A stretch of DNA of 64,000 bases from Lepiota brunneoincarnata (lineage: Eukaryota > Basidiomycota > Agaricomycetes > Agaricales > Agaricaceae). Location: NCBI GenBank assembly GCA_023014365.1, contig JAEBUN010000024.1, positions 248,001 to 312,000 of the forward strand, in the 5' to 3' direction. The position numbers were made by a program, and so were the translations under genes. Positions 45,606 through 56,792 of this stretch are shown piece by piece (the first letter of the stretch is position 1; every line of letters begins with the position of its first letter). The notes below the pieces were generated by a model. That model saw nothing but the letters and a program-made list of their open reading frames with translations. It searched no databases and was not told the DNA's origin.

Positions 45606-46275
45606 TGTTAGAGCCAGTGTGGGTCAGGACCGAAAGCAGAGGGTTGGGGTGGTATCCTTGATATACATAAGGTAACCAGGGGGATGGGGTGAAGTCAGTA
45701 TATAGACTTCAGAACTGAGGTAGAGTACTTTGGGTGGGGGGTTGGACTTGTGGCCTCAGCGTATGTGCTGTACCCTCCTGCTGTCCTAGTCCATATTTCA
45801 GGAAGTCAGAGCCAAAGTGGAGTGAGGCAGAAGAGAGGAGAGGATATGGAACAGGGAGCTGGTCCACTACTCAATTCAATTATCAGACTGAAGAGTACAA
45901 GCCAAGTACCTATGGTATATATACTACTGGCCTTACTAAACTATGACTCATACTTACTATGTATGGAGCAAAGCAGGAGACCAATATAGTTACAAATAGA
46001 TTACAAACGGATTACGAATGGAATGAAACTGGTACAGGTATGGAGACTGATAATGTATCTTGACTATGGATGAGAAATGGAGATTGGGAGCTAGAGACAC
46101 TGAGGGTCAGGCGACCAAGGCACATGTGGAGGTGGTCACGTGATTGGGGCAGTAGGCTGTGGTTAGAGCAAGTCAGGGCCAAGTTGGAGGGCGGGGAGGT
46201 TGTTGTGTGGAACACACGTGGAGTCGAGAAGCTGAAGTTTAAGTGATTAGACTCTGAGTTGGCATAGATATGACA
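45606..46275 (-). repeat. 5' LTR of element 3
   Basis: 670 bp; its U3 end (plus strand ...AAGTGATTAGACTCTGAGTTGGCA) matches the element 1 subfamily. It contains a 4-bp insertion in GATATACATAAGG. Confidence 0.85.
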
Positions 46276-48350
46276 GGGGGCTCCTCCACTGCCAGATCCT
46301 TCATTGCCAGACCCCCTCACCAGGGCTATCTCCCTGCACTCAGGATGCCCCCCCCAGCTCCTCTCGACCTAGGCTACCGTTCTGCATCACAGGCTGTTGC
46401 CCCTGCTCCAGCTGTAGAGGCCCCCAAAAGGTCTTGCAAGTCCGTTGTTTACCCAGATGATGCCCTGGTAACCTCTTATCCCAAGTGCACCCACACACCC
46501 AAGCCCTCCGCCTCTCTCAGACAGGATCTTGACCTCAAATTGGTCTCCAGTTCAGCCAGGATGGTGGTTGACACCCCTGGTCCCAAGCCATCCCCCAGCC
46601 CTACCTTTGCTGCAGATGAGGAGGAGGATCCCAAGTTTGTCCCCGCCTTTCTTGCCCTTTCCTGCAGGCCTGTGGATGCAGAGGATGAGGCTGGGATCAT
46701 GGCAGATGCACTTGATACAGTGGCCCTTTGGCTAGAGAGAGCTAAGAGGGCTGGTCTTTCTGAGGGTGGCAGCAAGGAGGTCACCTGTTCCCCAGCCAGG
46801 CTCTTCCACAAGGTGGAGGAGCATGACTGGGATGGCATCCCCTTCACGGAGGGCAAGCACATCCATAGGCTCTATGAGTGGGCCTCTGAGGTGTATGGTC
46901 CATTCCAGGCCAGACACCCCCATCCCTGTGCAAGGGAAGGGACAAATGGCCAGACTCTGCTTGCAGCTGCCACCCCTATTGGGGTTGCGGGTATTATGCA
47001 TACCCTCTCTCCTAGGGCCTCTGTGGCTCCTATGGAGGTGGATGGCACTTCATGAGGTGGGCGGCTCTTCGGTGCCCCCCTGTGGAGGGTAACCTCCTCC
47101 TACCTCCCCCTCTTAGGGAGGATTTAGGGTCATTTCCCTGCCAGGTATGCACGTCCAGCACCTACCCAACAGTTCTTCAGGAACCTGGCCCATACAGGGT
47201 TGGGCAATCCTGTCCCAGTGGCTCGCAACCCTGGTGCAGGGCAGCGACCATCTTGCATCAGGGCAGCTTGTGCTGCTCTTGTTCCTCCACTGTTGGTAGT
47301 GGACAGGGCTTGGTTGGCTGCTAGGCTGCCTCCTAGCCCCCTCCCTCCATGCAGTCAACTTGGCTACAAAGCCTTGTTCCCTACCCTGCTCCTACATGGC
47401 TAGTGGCTGTCTCATTCCCATCAGGTCTGGTTGACCTGGCATGTGCTCTCCCAGGACTGCCTTCTCATAAGGTGGTCTCTTTTCACAAGCAGGTGACAGC
47501 CACTCAGCAGCCACCCAAGGCTCCTAAGCCTTGGATGACTACGTTGGGGCCTTCATGTAAGCAGGTCATGCTCACTCTTGCAGGAGGTGGTCTCCCGGTT
47601 AATCTGGGCCCTGTTGTATGCATGGAGATTCATTGGGTGGCTAGTGGCCGCTCTGGCTTCTGCAGGCTCGCTCATGCGTATTGAGCAAGTCCAGCAGATG
47701 GACTCTCATGTAGCTTGCTACACCACTGTGGTGCCCAGTGAACTGGACATTGACACTATCAGAAATGCAGTCCATGGCAGGTGGCCTTAGGCTGTCATCA
47801 ATGCAAACCTCCCTTGCTTGAAGAGCTATCTCAAGCTCCTCAACATGCTTATGTTTCAGGGCAGGCAGCCCTGGCTCATGCCTGACAGGGTTGTTGAGGC
47901 CATGCAGCATTCTGTGTGGTCTGAGTATTTTGTGCTGGCCACCTAGGCCACACATTGTCAAGAACTCAAGGGCTGCTGACACAGCCACTGTGTTCTTTGA
48001 GATCTGGGACTCTCAACAGGGGTCCAATGCAAAGATCATCTCCTGGCAGGGTTATCACTATTGATGGCATCCCTGTGCAGGATCATCCCTGCCAAGACCA
48101 ATCCCAATGTCCCCCTCTGCCAGTATTGCTGGAAGTAGGGGCACCCATCTCTAGCCTGCCATAGGGAGGCTATCCGCTGCTTCTACTGCAGCAGTCCGCA
48201 TTCCCTGACTAACCATCAGGGTATTTGCTGCATGCTGCAAGGGCCTAGTCCCAACCATAAGGCTGCCCATTACCCCTACCCCCACTTTGATTGGGAGTGG
48301 ATTGAGCACTGGTATGATGCTCTGGTAAGGGTTCATTCCCCACTGCATCA
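46276..48350 (+). pseudogene. ORF1 of a second LINE family
   Basis: The frame to 47055 encodes Pro/Ser-rich then acidic sequence (APKRSCKSVVYPDDALV, SRPVDAEDEAGIMADALDTVALWLERAKRAG, EEHDWDGIPFTEGKHI). Later segments are in other frames and end with Cys/His motifs near 48110-48225 (CQYC-WK-stop-GHPSLAC, CFYCSSPHSLTNHQGIC). A TAG replaces one residue inside the first knuckle. By arrangement it is the ORF1 preceding the endonuclease start at 48354. Confidence 0.6.
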
Positions 48351-48353
48351 AGC

Positions 48354-48522
48354 TTGCTTACCCCAATGAATAGGGACTGTCAGGAACCTAGGAGATTGAA
48401 GAGAGCGTGTCGTATATGGTCACAGAATGTATTCCATAGCTACATTCTTGTAGATGCTTTGCTGGAACAATTCAAAGATGATGTTGACATGTTCTTACTA
48501 CAGGAGCCACTATGGTGCTCCA
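48354..48522 (+). pseudogene. ORF2 start (endonuclease) of the second LINE family
   Basis: About 55 codons with the N-terminal APE-endonuclease pattern (RIWSQNVFHSYILVDALLEQF...FLLQEPLW), comparable to LINE A at 15774. Cut off by the T-run at 48523. Confidence 0.6.
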
Positions 48523-49795
48523 TTTTTTTTTTTTTTTTTAAATCTCCAATTTATTATGCGGACTGCATAGGGAGGCTGTGTGCAGCAACATACTACAGTA
48601 CAAACAACCAAGCCGTACACTACAGGATATCTGTACATACAATATGTGACTGTGGATGCAGGCATGCATTTCTCCATGCCCAGGAAGAAGCTGCCCTGAA
48701 CAAACAGAGGTGGGAAGATAGCTGCTGCCCAGCGCATGGAGCAGGTGCCAGACCGGAGCAAGGTCCCCCCCCATAACAGGGGTTAGGGATCAATTCCCAT
48801 GTAAATCCCTACACACTGCACGGAAGTGGCTGGGGGAATAACCAATACCCTGACCTGGACCCATCCCAGTGCCCAGCAGAACTACTAGCTGATACCCCCT
48901 GGGAGGGGCCCAGCCCTCTCAGTGAATGTGAACACAGTTGGCGATGCCTTGAGGAAAGTAATGAGGGCCTCGACTGTAGCTGGGACCCCTGCCATGGAAT
49001 GCCTGGGGCAGTTCTGGAACACATGCTCATGGGTCTCCTCCCAAAACCTGCAGCAACAGGAGTAATCCTCCTGTGGGAGAAAGTGCCTCTGATAGCTCCC
49101 TATCAGCATGTGATTAAGTTAGGTATAGACATAGTTTTCGCCTGCAGGGGTTTCCTCATCCTATTCTCTTAGGATTTCCCTGCAGGTATGTGTCCTGTAC
49201 ATAACTAACTCATAGTTTAATATCACTTAGGATTTCCCTGCAGTCATTTCGGCTCCCCCTGAGCCATCAAGGCCTCCCAGGTTGCCCTAACAAACCATGC
49301 ATAACCAATAAAGAAGGTGCTTCTGATTAGGCAGAAGCCCCCAGACAGAATTACCAAGTATCCCCATGGCCTTGACCATGGAGATGGCCTTAGTAGAGTA
49401 AAAGTGAACATGCTCCTTAGACTTAAGGGCACAATCAAAGTAGAAGCCCAAATACCTCCAGTAGGTCTTGGGCTGAAGAGGGGTAGTGCCAGTGAATGGG
49501 GGAAACCCCAAGTCCACTGGGGGGTTCTCACCAGACTGGTCCCAGGAGAAGTGAAATAGCTTGGACTTGTCATGCTCCACAACATGCATGAACCAAGTAA
49601 AGGTGTCATGAACCACCTTGTAAGATCTGCGGAGAAGGATGCAATTGGCATCCAGGTCCTAGGCCTGTGCCACAATGGTACCATCATCAATGTAAGAAAG
49701 GAGTGAGAGGCCCAGCTGAGGGAGCCCTTGCTCAATAATGCACATGGCCAGAGCCAGATAGAGGCTGGACAGAATGGGTGAGAAGGTAAGGCTGT
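48523..49795 (-). mobile_element. LINE E-type copy, minus strand, internally deleted
   Basis: Starts with a T-run (48523-48539). It has a 3' UTR similar to LINE E, then the C-terminal zinc region (YSCCCRFWEETHEHVFQNC, 49109-48885). After about 160 bp of unrelated sequence comes the RT segment (49790-49290: LLSYIDDGTIVAQA, DLGFPPFTGTTPLQPKTYWRYLGFYF). The RT thumb to RNase H part is missing. Confidence 0.65.
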
Positions 49796-52485
49796 TAAAC
49801 ACAAGTTCTTTGATGATAAGATCGAGGAGATTGCCTCTGCAAACAAGCACCCCTGGGACCTTATAGCCTGGGTTAAGCAGCGCAAACTTCCAGCCTGTGA
49901 CGCAATCCAGCACAATGGTGTGCTGTGTCATGATATGGGCTCCCTTTGGGATGCCCTTCATGGGACCTACAATACAGCCTTTGGCTGCATTGTAGATCCC
50001 TCTGTCTCCTAGGCCTGACCACATTACATGGTCCTACCTTAAGGACATTGTGGTGGACAAAGTGTCCTGCCACATGTTTGTCAGTCTCACCAATGCCTGC
50101 CTGATGGCAGGGCATTGGCCTGATTATTTCAAGGAATCTAACTTGGTGGTCATACCTAAGCCAGGAAAGCCCTTGTACTCTATGCCCAAGGCCTTCAGGC
50201 CAATTGTGTTGTTGAACACGTTGGGTAAGCTTGTGGAGAAAATGATCTCCAACTGCCTCCAGTTTGACTGCATCAAGTTGGGAGTGTTTCATCCCAACCA
50301 GGTTGGCGGCATACGCCAGAAGTCTACTGAAGATGCCAGGTTGATCCTCACTCGTCTTGTTCATGCGGGGTGGGCTCGGGGACTATGTACAAGTGTTGTC
50401 ACCTTTGACATTGCTCAGTTCTATCCATTACTGAATCACAACATGATTCTGGCAGTTCTTTCACAATCAGGATTTGCGCCTGAGCTAGTGCGGTTCTTTG
50501 GCTCCTATCTGATCGGGAGGTCTACCACTTACTTGTGGAACTCCTTCTGGTCTGACCCCAGGCAGGCAGATGTGGGTGTGGGGCAGGGCTCTGCTCTGTC
50601 TCCAGTCCTCTCTGCTCTGTACCTCATGCCTCTGGTATATCTGTACTACTGGAGGACCTCTGGCCTTCGGCATTGACATGCTCTCATATGTCAACAATGG
50701 GACTCTCATAGTCCAGTCCAAGACTTGAGATGACAATGTCTTTGCCCTGCAAGGCAGCTTACCAGCTGTGTGCATGGGCTCTTTGACTCATTTGGCCTCA
50801 CACTTGAGCATACCAAGTCTGAGGTCTTTCACTTCTCTCATAATCTGAGGGATGCCAATCTGTCCCATTGACCTAGGCTTCCATCCGTATATGGGGGATA
50901 CCCCTTTGAGGCCCAAGCCATTCTGGCAGTACTTGGGTTTCTATTTCAATTGTGCTCTCACCTTTCGCAAGCATATGCATTACTATTCTACCAAGGCCTT
51001 CTCCATGATTGGTGCAATGGGGATGCTTGGTAATTCAATTCAAGGGCTGCTTCCTGACCAGAAATGCCTCATCTACTGGTCTTGTATGGTTCCTATAGCC
51101 ATGTATGGGTTCCACATATGGTATCATGAGGGTTTCCATAACAAGGGGATCCTCAAGATGTTCAACTCCATACAGTGGCAAGCTGCTAACTGGATCATTG
51201 GTGCATTTCGCACATCTCCCTCCAGGGGGGCAGAAGCCCTTGTGGGCCTTCTGCCCTTCCAGTTGCATGTTAGGAAACTGGCTTCCTGAACAATATTCTG
51301 GGTTGCCTACTCTTACAGCAAATCATCTGCTTTGGCCCTTGCTGGACCACAAGTTCAGGGGGAGCTCCCTGGAGCACCCTTGGTCTATTTTGTCTCTCAC
51401 TCTGGCACTTAGGCCCAAGGTGAAGAGTGCTCTTATGGAAGTACAGAACATGCTTCCACAGCTTACTGAGCTGTTCAGCCCATTTGCAGACAAGAACAGG
51501 CCAGGTTTACTGTCTTTTGGACTACTTTTCAGAGCAGATCAAATTTATGCTTTACACTGTTGATCTGGAGGGGGATTTAAAGCAATGGCATCTCAACAGG
51601 ACTGCATGCCTCCATTCAGAGAGCGCAGGCCAACCCTTTGTCTGCTTGCATAGTGGCTGGTGCCCATCAGCTGCCATGTGAGAGACTGCAAGCTGTCTCA
51701 GCAGCTTGCGTGTTTGTAGGTGGGCGCTTGGTCAGGCAGGCCTACAGGGAGGGTTCTGCTTGCTGATGCAGAGCTCCACTCCATTCAGTTGGGAGTGGGC
51801 ATGGTCCTGGACCATGTCGAAACCAACCACATCTTTATCTACACCAGCTCTGCAGGGCTCTGCCCACAGAGCTGTGGATTCCTCTGTTCATGTCAGCCAG
51901 GCTCACTCCCTGGAAGTGTGCCAGTCCTTGGATCACTGGCTGTCTGCTAAGACCCAGTGGACCATTACCTTCTGGCAGGTGCCCTTGGGCTCTATTGCAG
52001 AGCTTCACTCTGATGCTGTTGTGATAGGTGAAGGAAGCTACATGTCTTGCTAGGCACTCACCTGGCGATCCACCATCAACTCCCTTCAGGCTGAGGTCAC
52101 AGAGGGGGTGCATTGATGAGTGGGTGAATATGTTTTGCTCACCCTTGTATCGGGGTAGGAATTTCCTCCTCCTGTTGGACTCCCTCAGGAAGCCTCTCAA
52201 CCCTCAGTACCTCTCTGGGGGTACATAGCTCTGAGAAATTGGCCCTCAGATGTCTGTTCACTAGGCACAGCACAGGCAGCCCTGCACTATACTCAGGTCA
52301 CTGCTCCTATAGGGGAGTACCACACTAGGTTCCACCCCCAGAAGGATCACTCCTGTCCCTGTGGGTTGCAGCTTGAAACTCACACCCACATACTCACTTC
52401 TTGTCTAAAGTACATGTAGCATGGTGGTTTACCCTGCAACCTCAACACCCTGCTGGGCTTTCTGGAATGCAATCCCTCTGTGTTT
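49796..52485 (+). mobile_element. LINE F fragment (RT-RNase H), plus strand
   Basis: 5'-truncated LINE A-type copy beginning in the EN-RT linker. The RT frame at 50050-50676 is long (CRQ-like GIRQKSTEDARLILTRLVHAGWA; GQGSALSPVLSALYL). The catalytic box is YVNN near 50688. RNase H and C-terminal segments follow with frameshifts to about 52485, where a gypsy fragment starts. Confidence 0.7.
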
Positions 52486-54030
52486 TTGTTCCAATCCCGC
52501 CCTCCTGAGGAAGTGGATCATTTGGCTTGTAGTAGTCAATCTGAGGTTGGTCATTAGAGTCTGGTCAAGGGGGAATGACAGGAGAAAAGGTAGGGGTAAG
52601 AGTTCTGTGGAGATCAAGTACAGCAGTGGTTTCTGGGGAAGGAGGGTTGTCCTGGATAGAAAATGTCATATAGGAGATGTCTGAAATGAGGACTTTCTAT
52701 CCTTTCTTCTGGTGGGGTGATTGGGTTTTCTTCAGAAGGAACCACATGGTTCTCCTGTAATGTTTGATTCAGCAATGTCATCATAGCATTCCTTGCAAGT
52801 AGTCATTGTTGGTAAGGTTGATGTATCGATGATTCATGATATTGGCAGAGAGTTGGTGTGCCGCATGTGCTTCTTTTTTGGCATCATCAAGGAGTCTGAT
52901 GCATTTGTCTACTGATGGAAAGTTTGATGTTTCTATTACCGTGGGTATCGGTGGAGAGTTGTATTCCATAATTGGTTCGAATGGGGATTTCTGCCTTGAG
53001 GCATGTATTTTGGAGTTGTATGCAAACTTGGCAATAGGGAGGGTTTCTGACCAGTTGAGGGGGTTTCTGGTGCAGTATATGGTGAGGTAGGTTTCGATTT
53101 CCTGGTTGTATTGTTTGGTGGAACCATCTGTCTGGGGGTGGTATGCGGTTGAGAATGCTTGTTGGATGTTTAGTTGTTTGGCTAGCTCTTAGAGGGAGTT
53201 GGTGGTGAATCTAGGGTCTCAATCTGATATGATTTCATTAGGTAATCCAAACCTGGTGAAGACTTTTTCTATTAATAGTTGTCTGATGTTGTCAGCATTT
53301 GATCAATCTGAGGTTGGGATGAAAATTACCCTTCATAAGGCCTGTGGTCCACCACAGACAATATCGCATTATGGCCGGCACTAGGTGGTAGACTGGTGAT
53401 AAGATCCTATGAGATTTGAGCAAATGAGTGTTTGGAAGATGATGGTGGGATCGGTTGAGTCAGTGCATGATCCAGTCTATATATGATTTTGTGTTGTTGA
53501 TATTCTAGACAGCCTTTGATGTAATTCTTTATGAATATTGACATTCCTGGCCAATACACTTCTTTCTTGGCAAGGCGGTATGTTTCCTGTTCTCCAGGGT
53601 GGCCACATGTTGGGTGGTCATGGTATCTTGCAATGACATCACATCTTGAGTTGGAGGTCTTCTGGAATGATGACATGTTCTTGGAATGTGAGGAGTGGAC
53701 TGTTTGAGGTTGGGACTGTTCCAAAGTCTTTATCGGCAGCATTAGGGTGAGTTTCCTTCAGGAGTTTGAACACTTTGGTGGTTCTAGCATCATATTTGGG
53801 TAATTCCATGATTCTTTCTTGGAGTTCCATATCAATGGTGGTGATAAAGAGGTGTTCTGGGAGTACTATGATCAGGTTTTGATTTTATATGTTGACTGTG
53901 GCAACAAAGAGGTTATTTGGAAGCATAGTGATGTCTTCGTTATCGTTATCCTCATCAGGAATGTGGTCTGGATGTCTTGATAGAGCGTCTGGTGCAGGGA
54001 TCTTTGATTCTGGGATGTATTCTGGAGTGC
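52486..54030 (-). mobile_element. Fragment of a second Ty3/gypsy family (integrase)
   Basis: Minus-strand scraps in order: RNase H-integrase linker (SRHPDHIPDEDNDNEDITM near 54000-53920), integrase HHCC finger (HDHPTCGHPGEQETYRLAKKEVYWPGM, 53742-53407), integrase core (DPRFTTNSL; AYHPQTDGSTKQYNQEIETYL) and post-core helix (SVDKCIRLLDDAKKEAHAAH, to 52781). The catalytic Glu region is altered (STKQ where TER is usual) and stops interrupt the frames. It is distinct from elements 1-3. Confidence 0.7.
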
Positions 54031-54832
54031 TGGTTGTCTGCCGGGGCCTAGTGGACTGTCACTTTCTGGCAGGTACCCTTGGGCTCTGTTGCAGAGCTTC
54101 ATTCTGATGCTGTTGCGATGGCAAAGGAGCTTCGTATCTCACTGGGCATCTGCCTGGTGACCACCATTAATTCCCTGCATGCTGAGGTCACAAGGGAATG
54201 CATCGACAAGTGGGTGAATATGTTTTGCTTACCCTTGTATCAAGGCAGGAACTTCCTTCCTCTGTTGGACTCCTTCGGAAGCCTCTCTAACCCTTGTACC
54301 TCTCTGGTGGTACTTGGCTCCAAGAAATTGGTCCTCAGATGTCTGTTGCTGGCACAGCGTAGGCAGTCCGCACTATACTCGGTCACACCCCTATAGGGGA
54401 GTACCGCGCTAGATTCCACCCCCAGGAGGACCACTCCTGCCCTTGTGGGTTACAGCTTGAAACCTGCACTCACATTCTCACCTCCTGTCCAGAGTACACA
54501 CAGTGTGGCGGCCTACCCCGTGACCTTGATGCCCTTCTAGGCTTTCTGGAACGCAATCCTTCCATGTTTGCATTCCTATCCTGGCCCCAAGGGGTAGGAT
54601 AACTGGGGAGGGCCTTTGGGTTATTTGCCCCCTGCCCTTTGGGTGGGATGTAGCAATTTATGGAGAACTGACTCCTAACACCCAATAAGGGCGGAAACAC
54701 AAAGCTCTTAGAGCCTTAGTCTGCAGGGTGTAGGGATTTACAGAGAACTAACTCCTAACCCCCTTTGGAGGGGGGGACCTGTCGGTCCTATCCACCCCTC
54801 ATCTACCGCACCCTGGTTTCCGTTGGGGTAGC
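54031..54832 (+). mobile_element. LINE G 3' fragment, plus strand
   Basis: RNase H C-terminus (GSVAELHSDAVAMAKELRISLG, ECIDKWVNMFCLPLYQGRNFLPLL), C-terminal zinc region near 54410-54500, then 3' UTR; it meets the T-run of the next copy at 54833. Confidence 0.65.
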
Positions 54833-55310
54833 TTTTTTTTTTTTTTAAATCAACAATTTATAATGTAGTGCTCAAACGCAGTCCACATGCACTAGCTACA
54901 TACAAGGCAACTAATACATGGTATAACTACCAATAAAGGTAGGGAAGAAAGTCCCACTGACTCAAAAGGCTACACTCCATAAAGAAGTGCGCGTGGGTGA
55001 AGAGCTCGCTACCCTGATGAAAACCGGGGTGCGACAGGATGAGGGGTGGATAGGGCCAACAGGTCCCCCCCCCGAAGGAGGGTTAGGAGTTACTTCTCTG
55101 TAAATCCCTGCACCCCACAGGCAAAGGCTCTAAGAGCATCAGGGTTCTCCACCCCTAGGGGCAGTTAGGAGTCAGTTCTCCATAAATCGCTACACCCTGC
55201 CCAAAGGGCGGGGGACGAATAACCCAAAGGCCCTCCCCAGTTATCCCACCCCTTGGGGCCAGGATAGGAACTGCAAATGCAGAAGGATTGCGTTCCAGAA
55301 AAGCCAGAAG
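54833..55310 (-). mobile_element. LINE H 3'-end fragment, minus strand
   Basis: T-run 54833-54846, then a 3' UTR homologous to LINE B and LINE J. It is truncated in the C-terminal coding region near 55310, where copia sequence begins. Confidence 0.65.
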
Positions 55311-55762
55311 AGCCTTCTATGCCAGAGTGACAAGTCAAGAAGGAAGAGAGATAGAGGCTGCAGAAGCGAGCTGGGAAGCAATGGTGACTCCCTCAAGCAC
55401 AGCAGTGTTGTTAGAAACGGATCCTAGCACAGAACAGAGTCTTCCTATCCCTCTGGAAGTCTATAGACAAAGCAGAGATGTGTATATTAAGGTCTTTATG
55501 CTTAGTAAGGTAGAGGCAAGACAGGAGATTGCTCTGAAGCTGAGGAACATGGAGAACTTGTGAAAACTGCACTGCACTTGTCACTTTTCCCCCTACAACT
55601 GGCTGAAACACCACAGAGCCCACTCCAGCTGAGTAAATGACTAAATCATCAGCTAACTGGACAGGAATGCAAAGGGGAGCATAGGAATGCATCCAGTGAC
55701 GATGTGGGGTCATATGAGAAGTAGCCCCTAAGTCTGCAAGCCAATCAACATCAGAGGAGAGC
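55311..55762 (-). mobile_element. Ty1/copia fragment, protease region
   Basis: Minus-strand frame with WLADLGATSHMTPHRHWMHS, followed by VQLADDLVIYSAGVGSV and VLHVPQLQSNLLS. This is the copia protease and the segment after it. The expected D-S/T-G triad reads DLG. The continuation (NNTAVLEGVTIAS) is frameshifted. It lies between two LINE 3' ends. Confidence 0.75.
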
Positions 55763-56605
55763 TTTTTTTTTTTTTTTTTTGAAATCAACAATTTATAACG
55801 TGGTGCTCAAACACAGTCCGCATGTACTAGCTATGTACAAGGCAACTAATACATGGTATAACTACCAATAAAGGTAGGGAAGAGAGTCCCACTGACTCGA
55901 AAGGCTACACTCCATAAAGAAGTGCGCATGGGCAAAGAGCTTGCTACCCCAACAAAAACCAGGGTGTGATAGACAAGGGGTGGATAGGGCCAACAGTTCC
56001 CCGCCCCTAGGGGTGTTAGGAGTTGTTTCTTCATAAATCCCTACACCCCGCAGGTGAAGGCTCTAAGAGCTTTGGGTCTCTGCCCCTAGGGGCGTTAGAA
56101 GTCAATTCTCCATAAATCGCTACACCCCGCTCAGGGGTGGGGGGGGCAAATAACCTGAAGGCCCTCCCCAGTTATCCCACCCCTTGGGGCTGGGATAGGA
56201 ACACAAACGCGGTAGGGTTGCATTCCAGAAAGCCCAGAAGGGCATTGAGGTCACAGGGTAAGCCACCACACCACATATACTCCGGACAGGAGGTGAGAAT
56301 GTGAGTGCAGGTTTCAAGCCGCAACCCACAAGGACAGGAGTGATCCTCCTGGGGATGGAATCTAGCGCAGTACTCCCCTATAGGGGCATAACCAAGTATA
56401 GTGCAGGCTGCCCATACTATGCCAGCAACAGATATCCAAGGACCAATTTCTCGGAGCCAAGTACCCCCTAGAGAGGTACAAGGGTTGAAGAGGCTTCCCA
56501 AAGGAGTCCAAGAGGGGGAGGAAATTCCTATCCCAATACAGGGGCAAGTGAAACATATTCACTCACTTGTCAATGCACCCTCTTGTAACCTCGGCATGCA
56601 GGGAG
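55763..56605 (-). mobile_element. LINE J 3' fragment, minus strand
   Basis: T-run 55763-55780, 3' UTR, then a C-terminal frame 56501-56172 (ARFHPQEDHSCPCGLRLETCTHILTSC). Truncated near 56605. Confidence 0.65.
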
Positions 56606-56792
56606 CCCGTCCAAGGAGCCCCTTGTAGGCAAACTCCACATGATCCCATCATGGCCTGCTTGGCATAAGATGAGTGCTACAGCGCCCATTACTCCCATGC
56701 CAGACTGAGCTTTACTCACCATAGACATAGGCAGGGGCCTCCCCTATAGGTGGTACACCTGGGGGCATGGGTCAGCACACTAACAGCCTCCC

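Larger units (their letters stand above)
38412..46275 (-). mobile_element. Ty3/gypsy chromovirus, element 3, decayed
   Basis: 7,864 bp of the same family: LTRs at 38412-39075 (3') and 45606-46275 (5'), gag pseudogene, pol and antisense gene remnant. The flanks are AGGGG and GGGGG, an imperfect duplication. The two LTRs differ at dozens of sites, mostly C/T and G/A. Their U3 ends belong to different subfamilies. The PBS AGTCTGATAAT (45593-45603) and the LTR counterpart are both kept. Confidence 0.88.

Noticed and set aside
55288..55563. 91-codon plus-strand frame
   Set aside because: The opposite strand carries the copia protease motif; this frame is its shadow.
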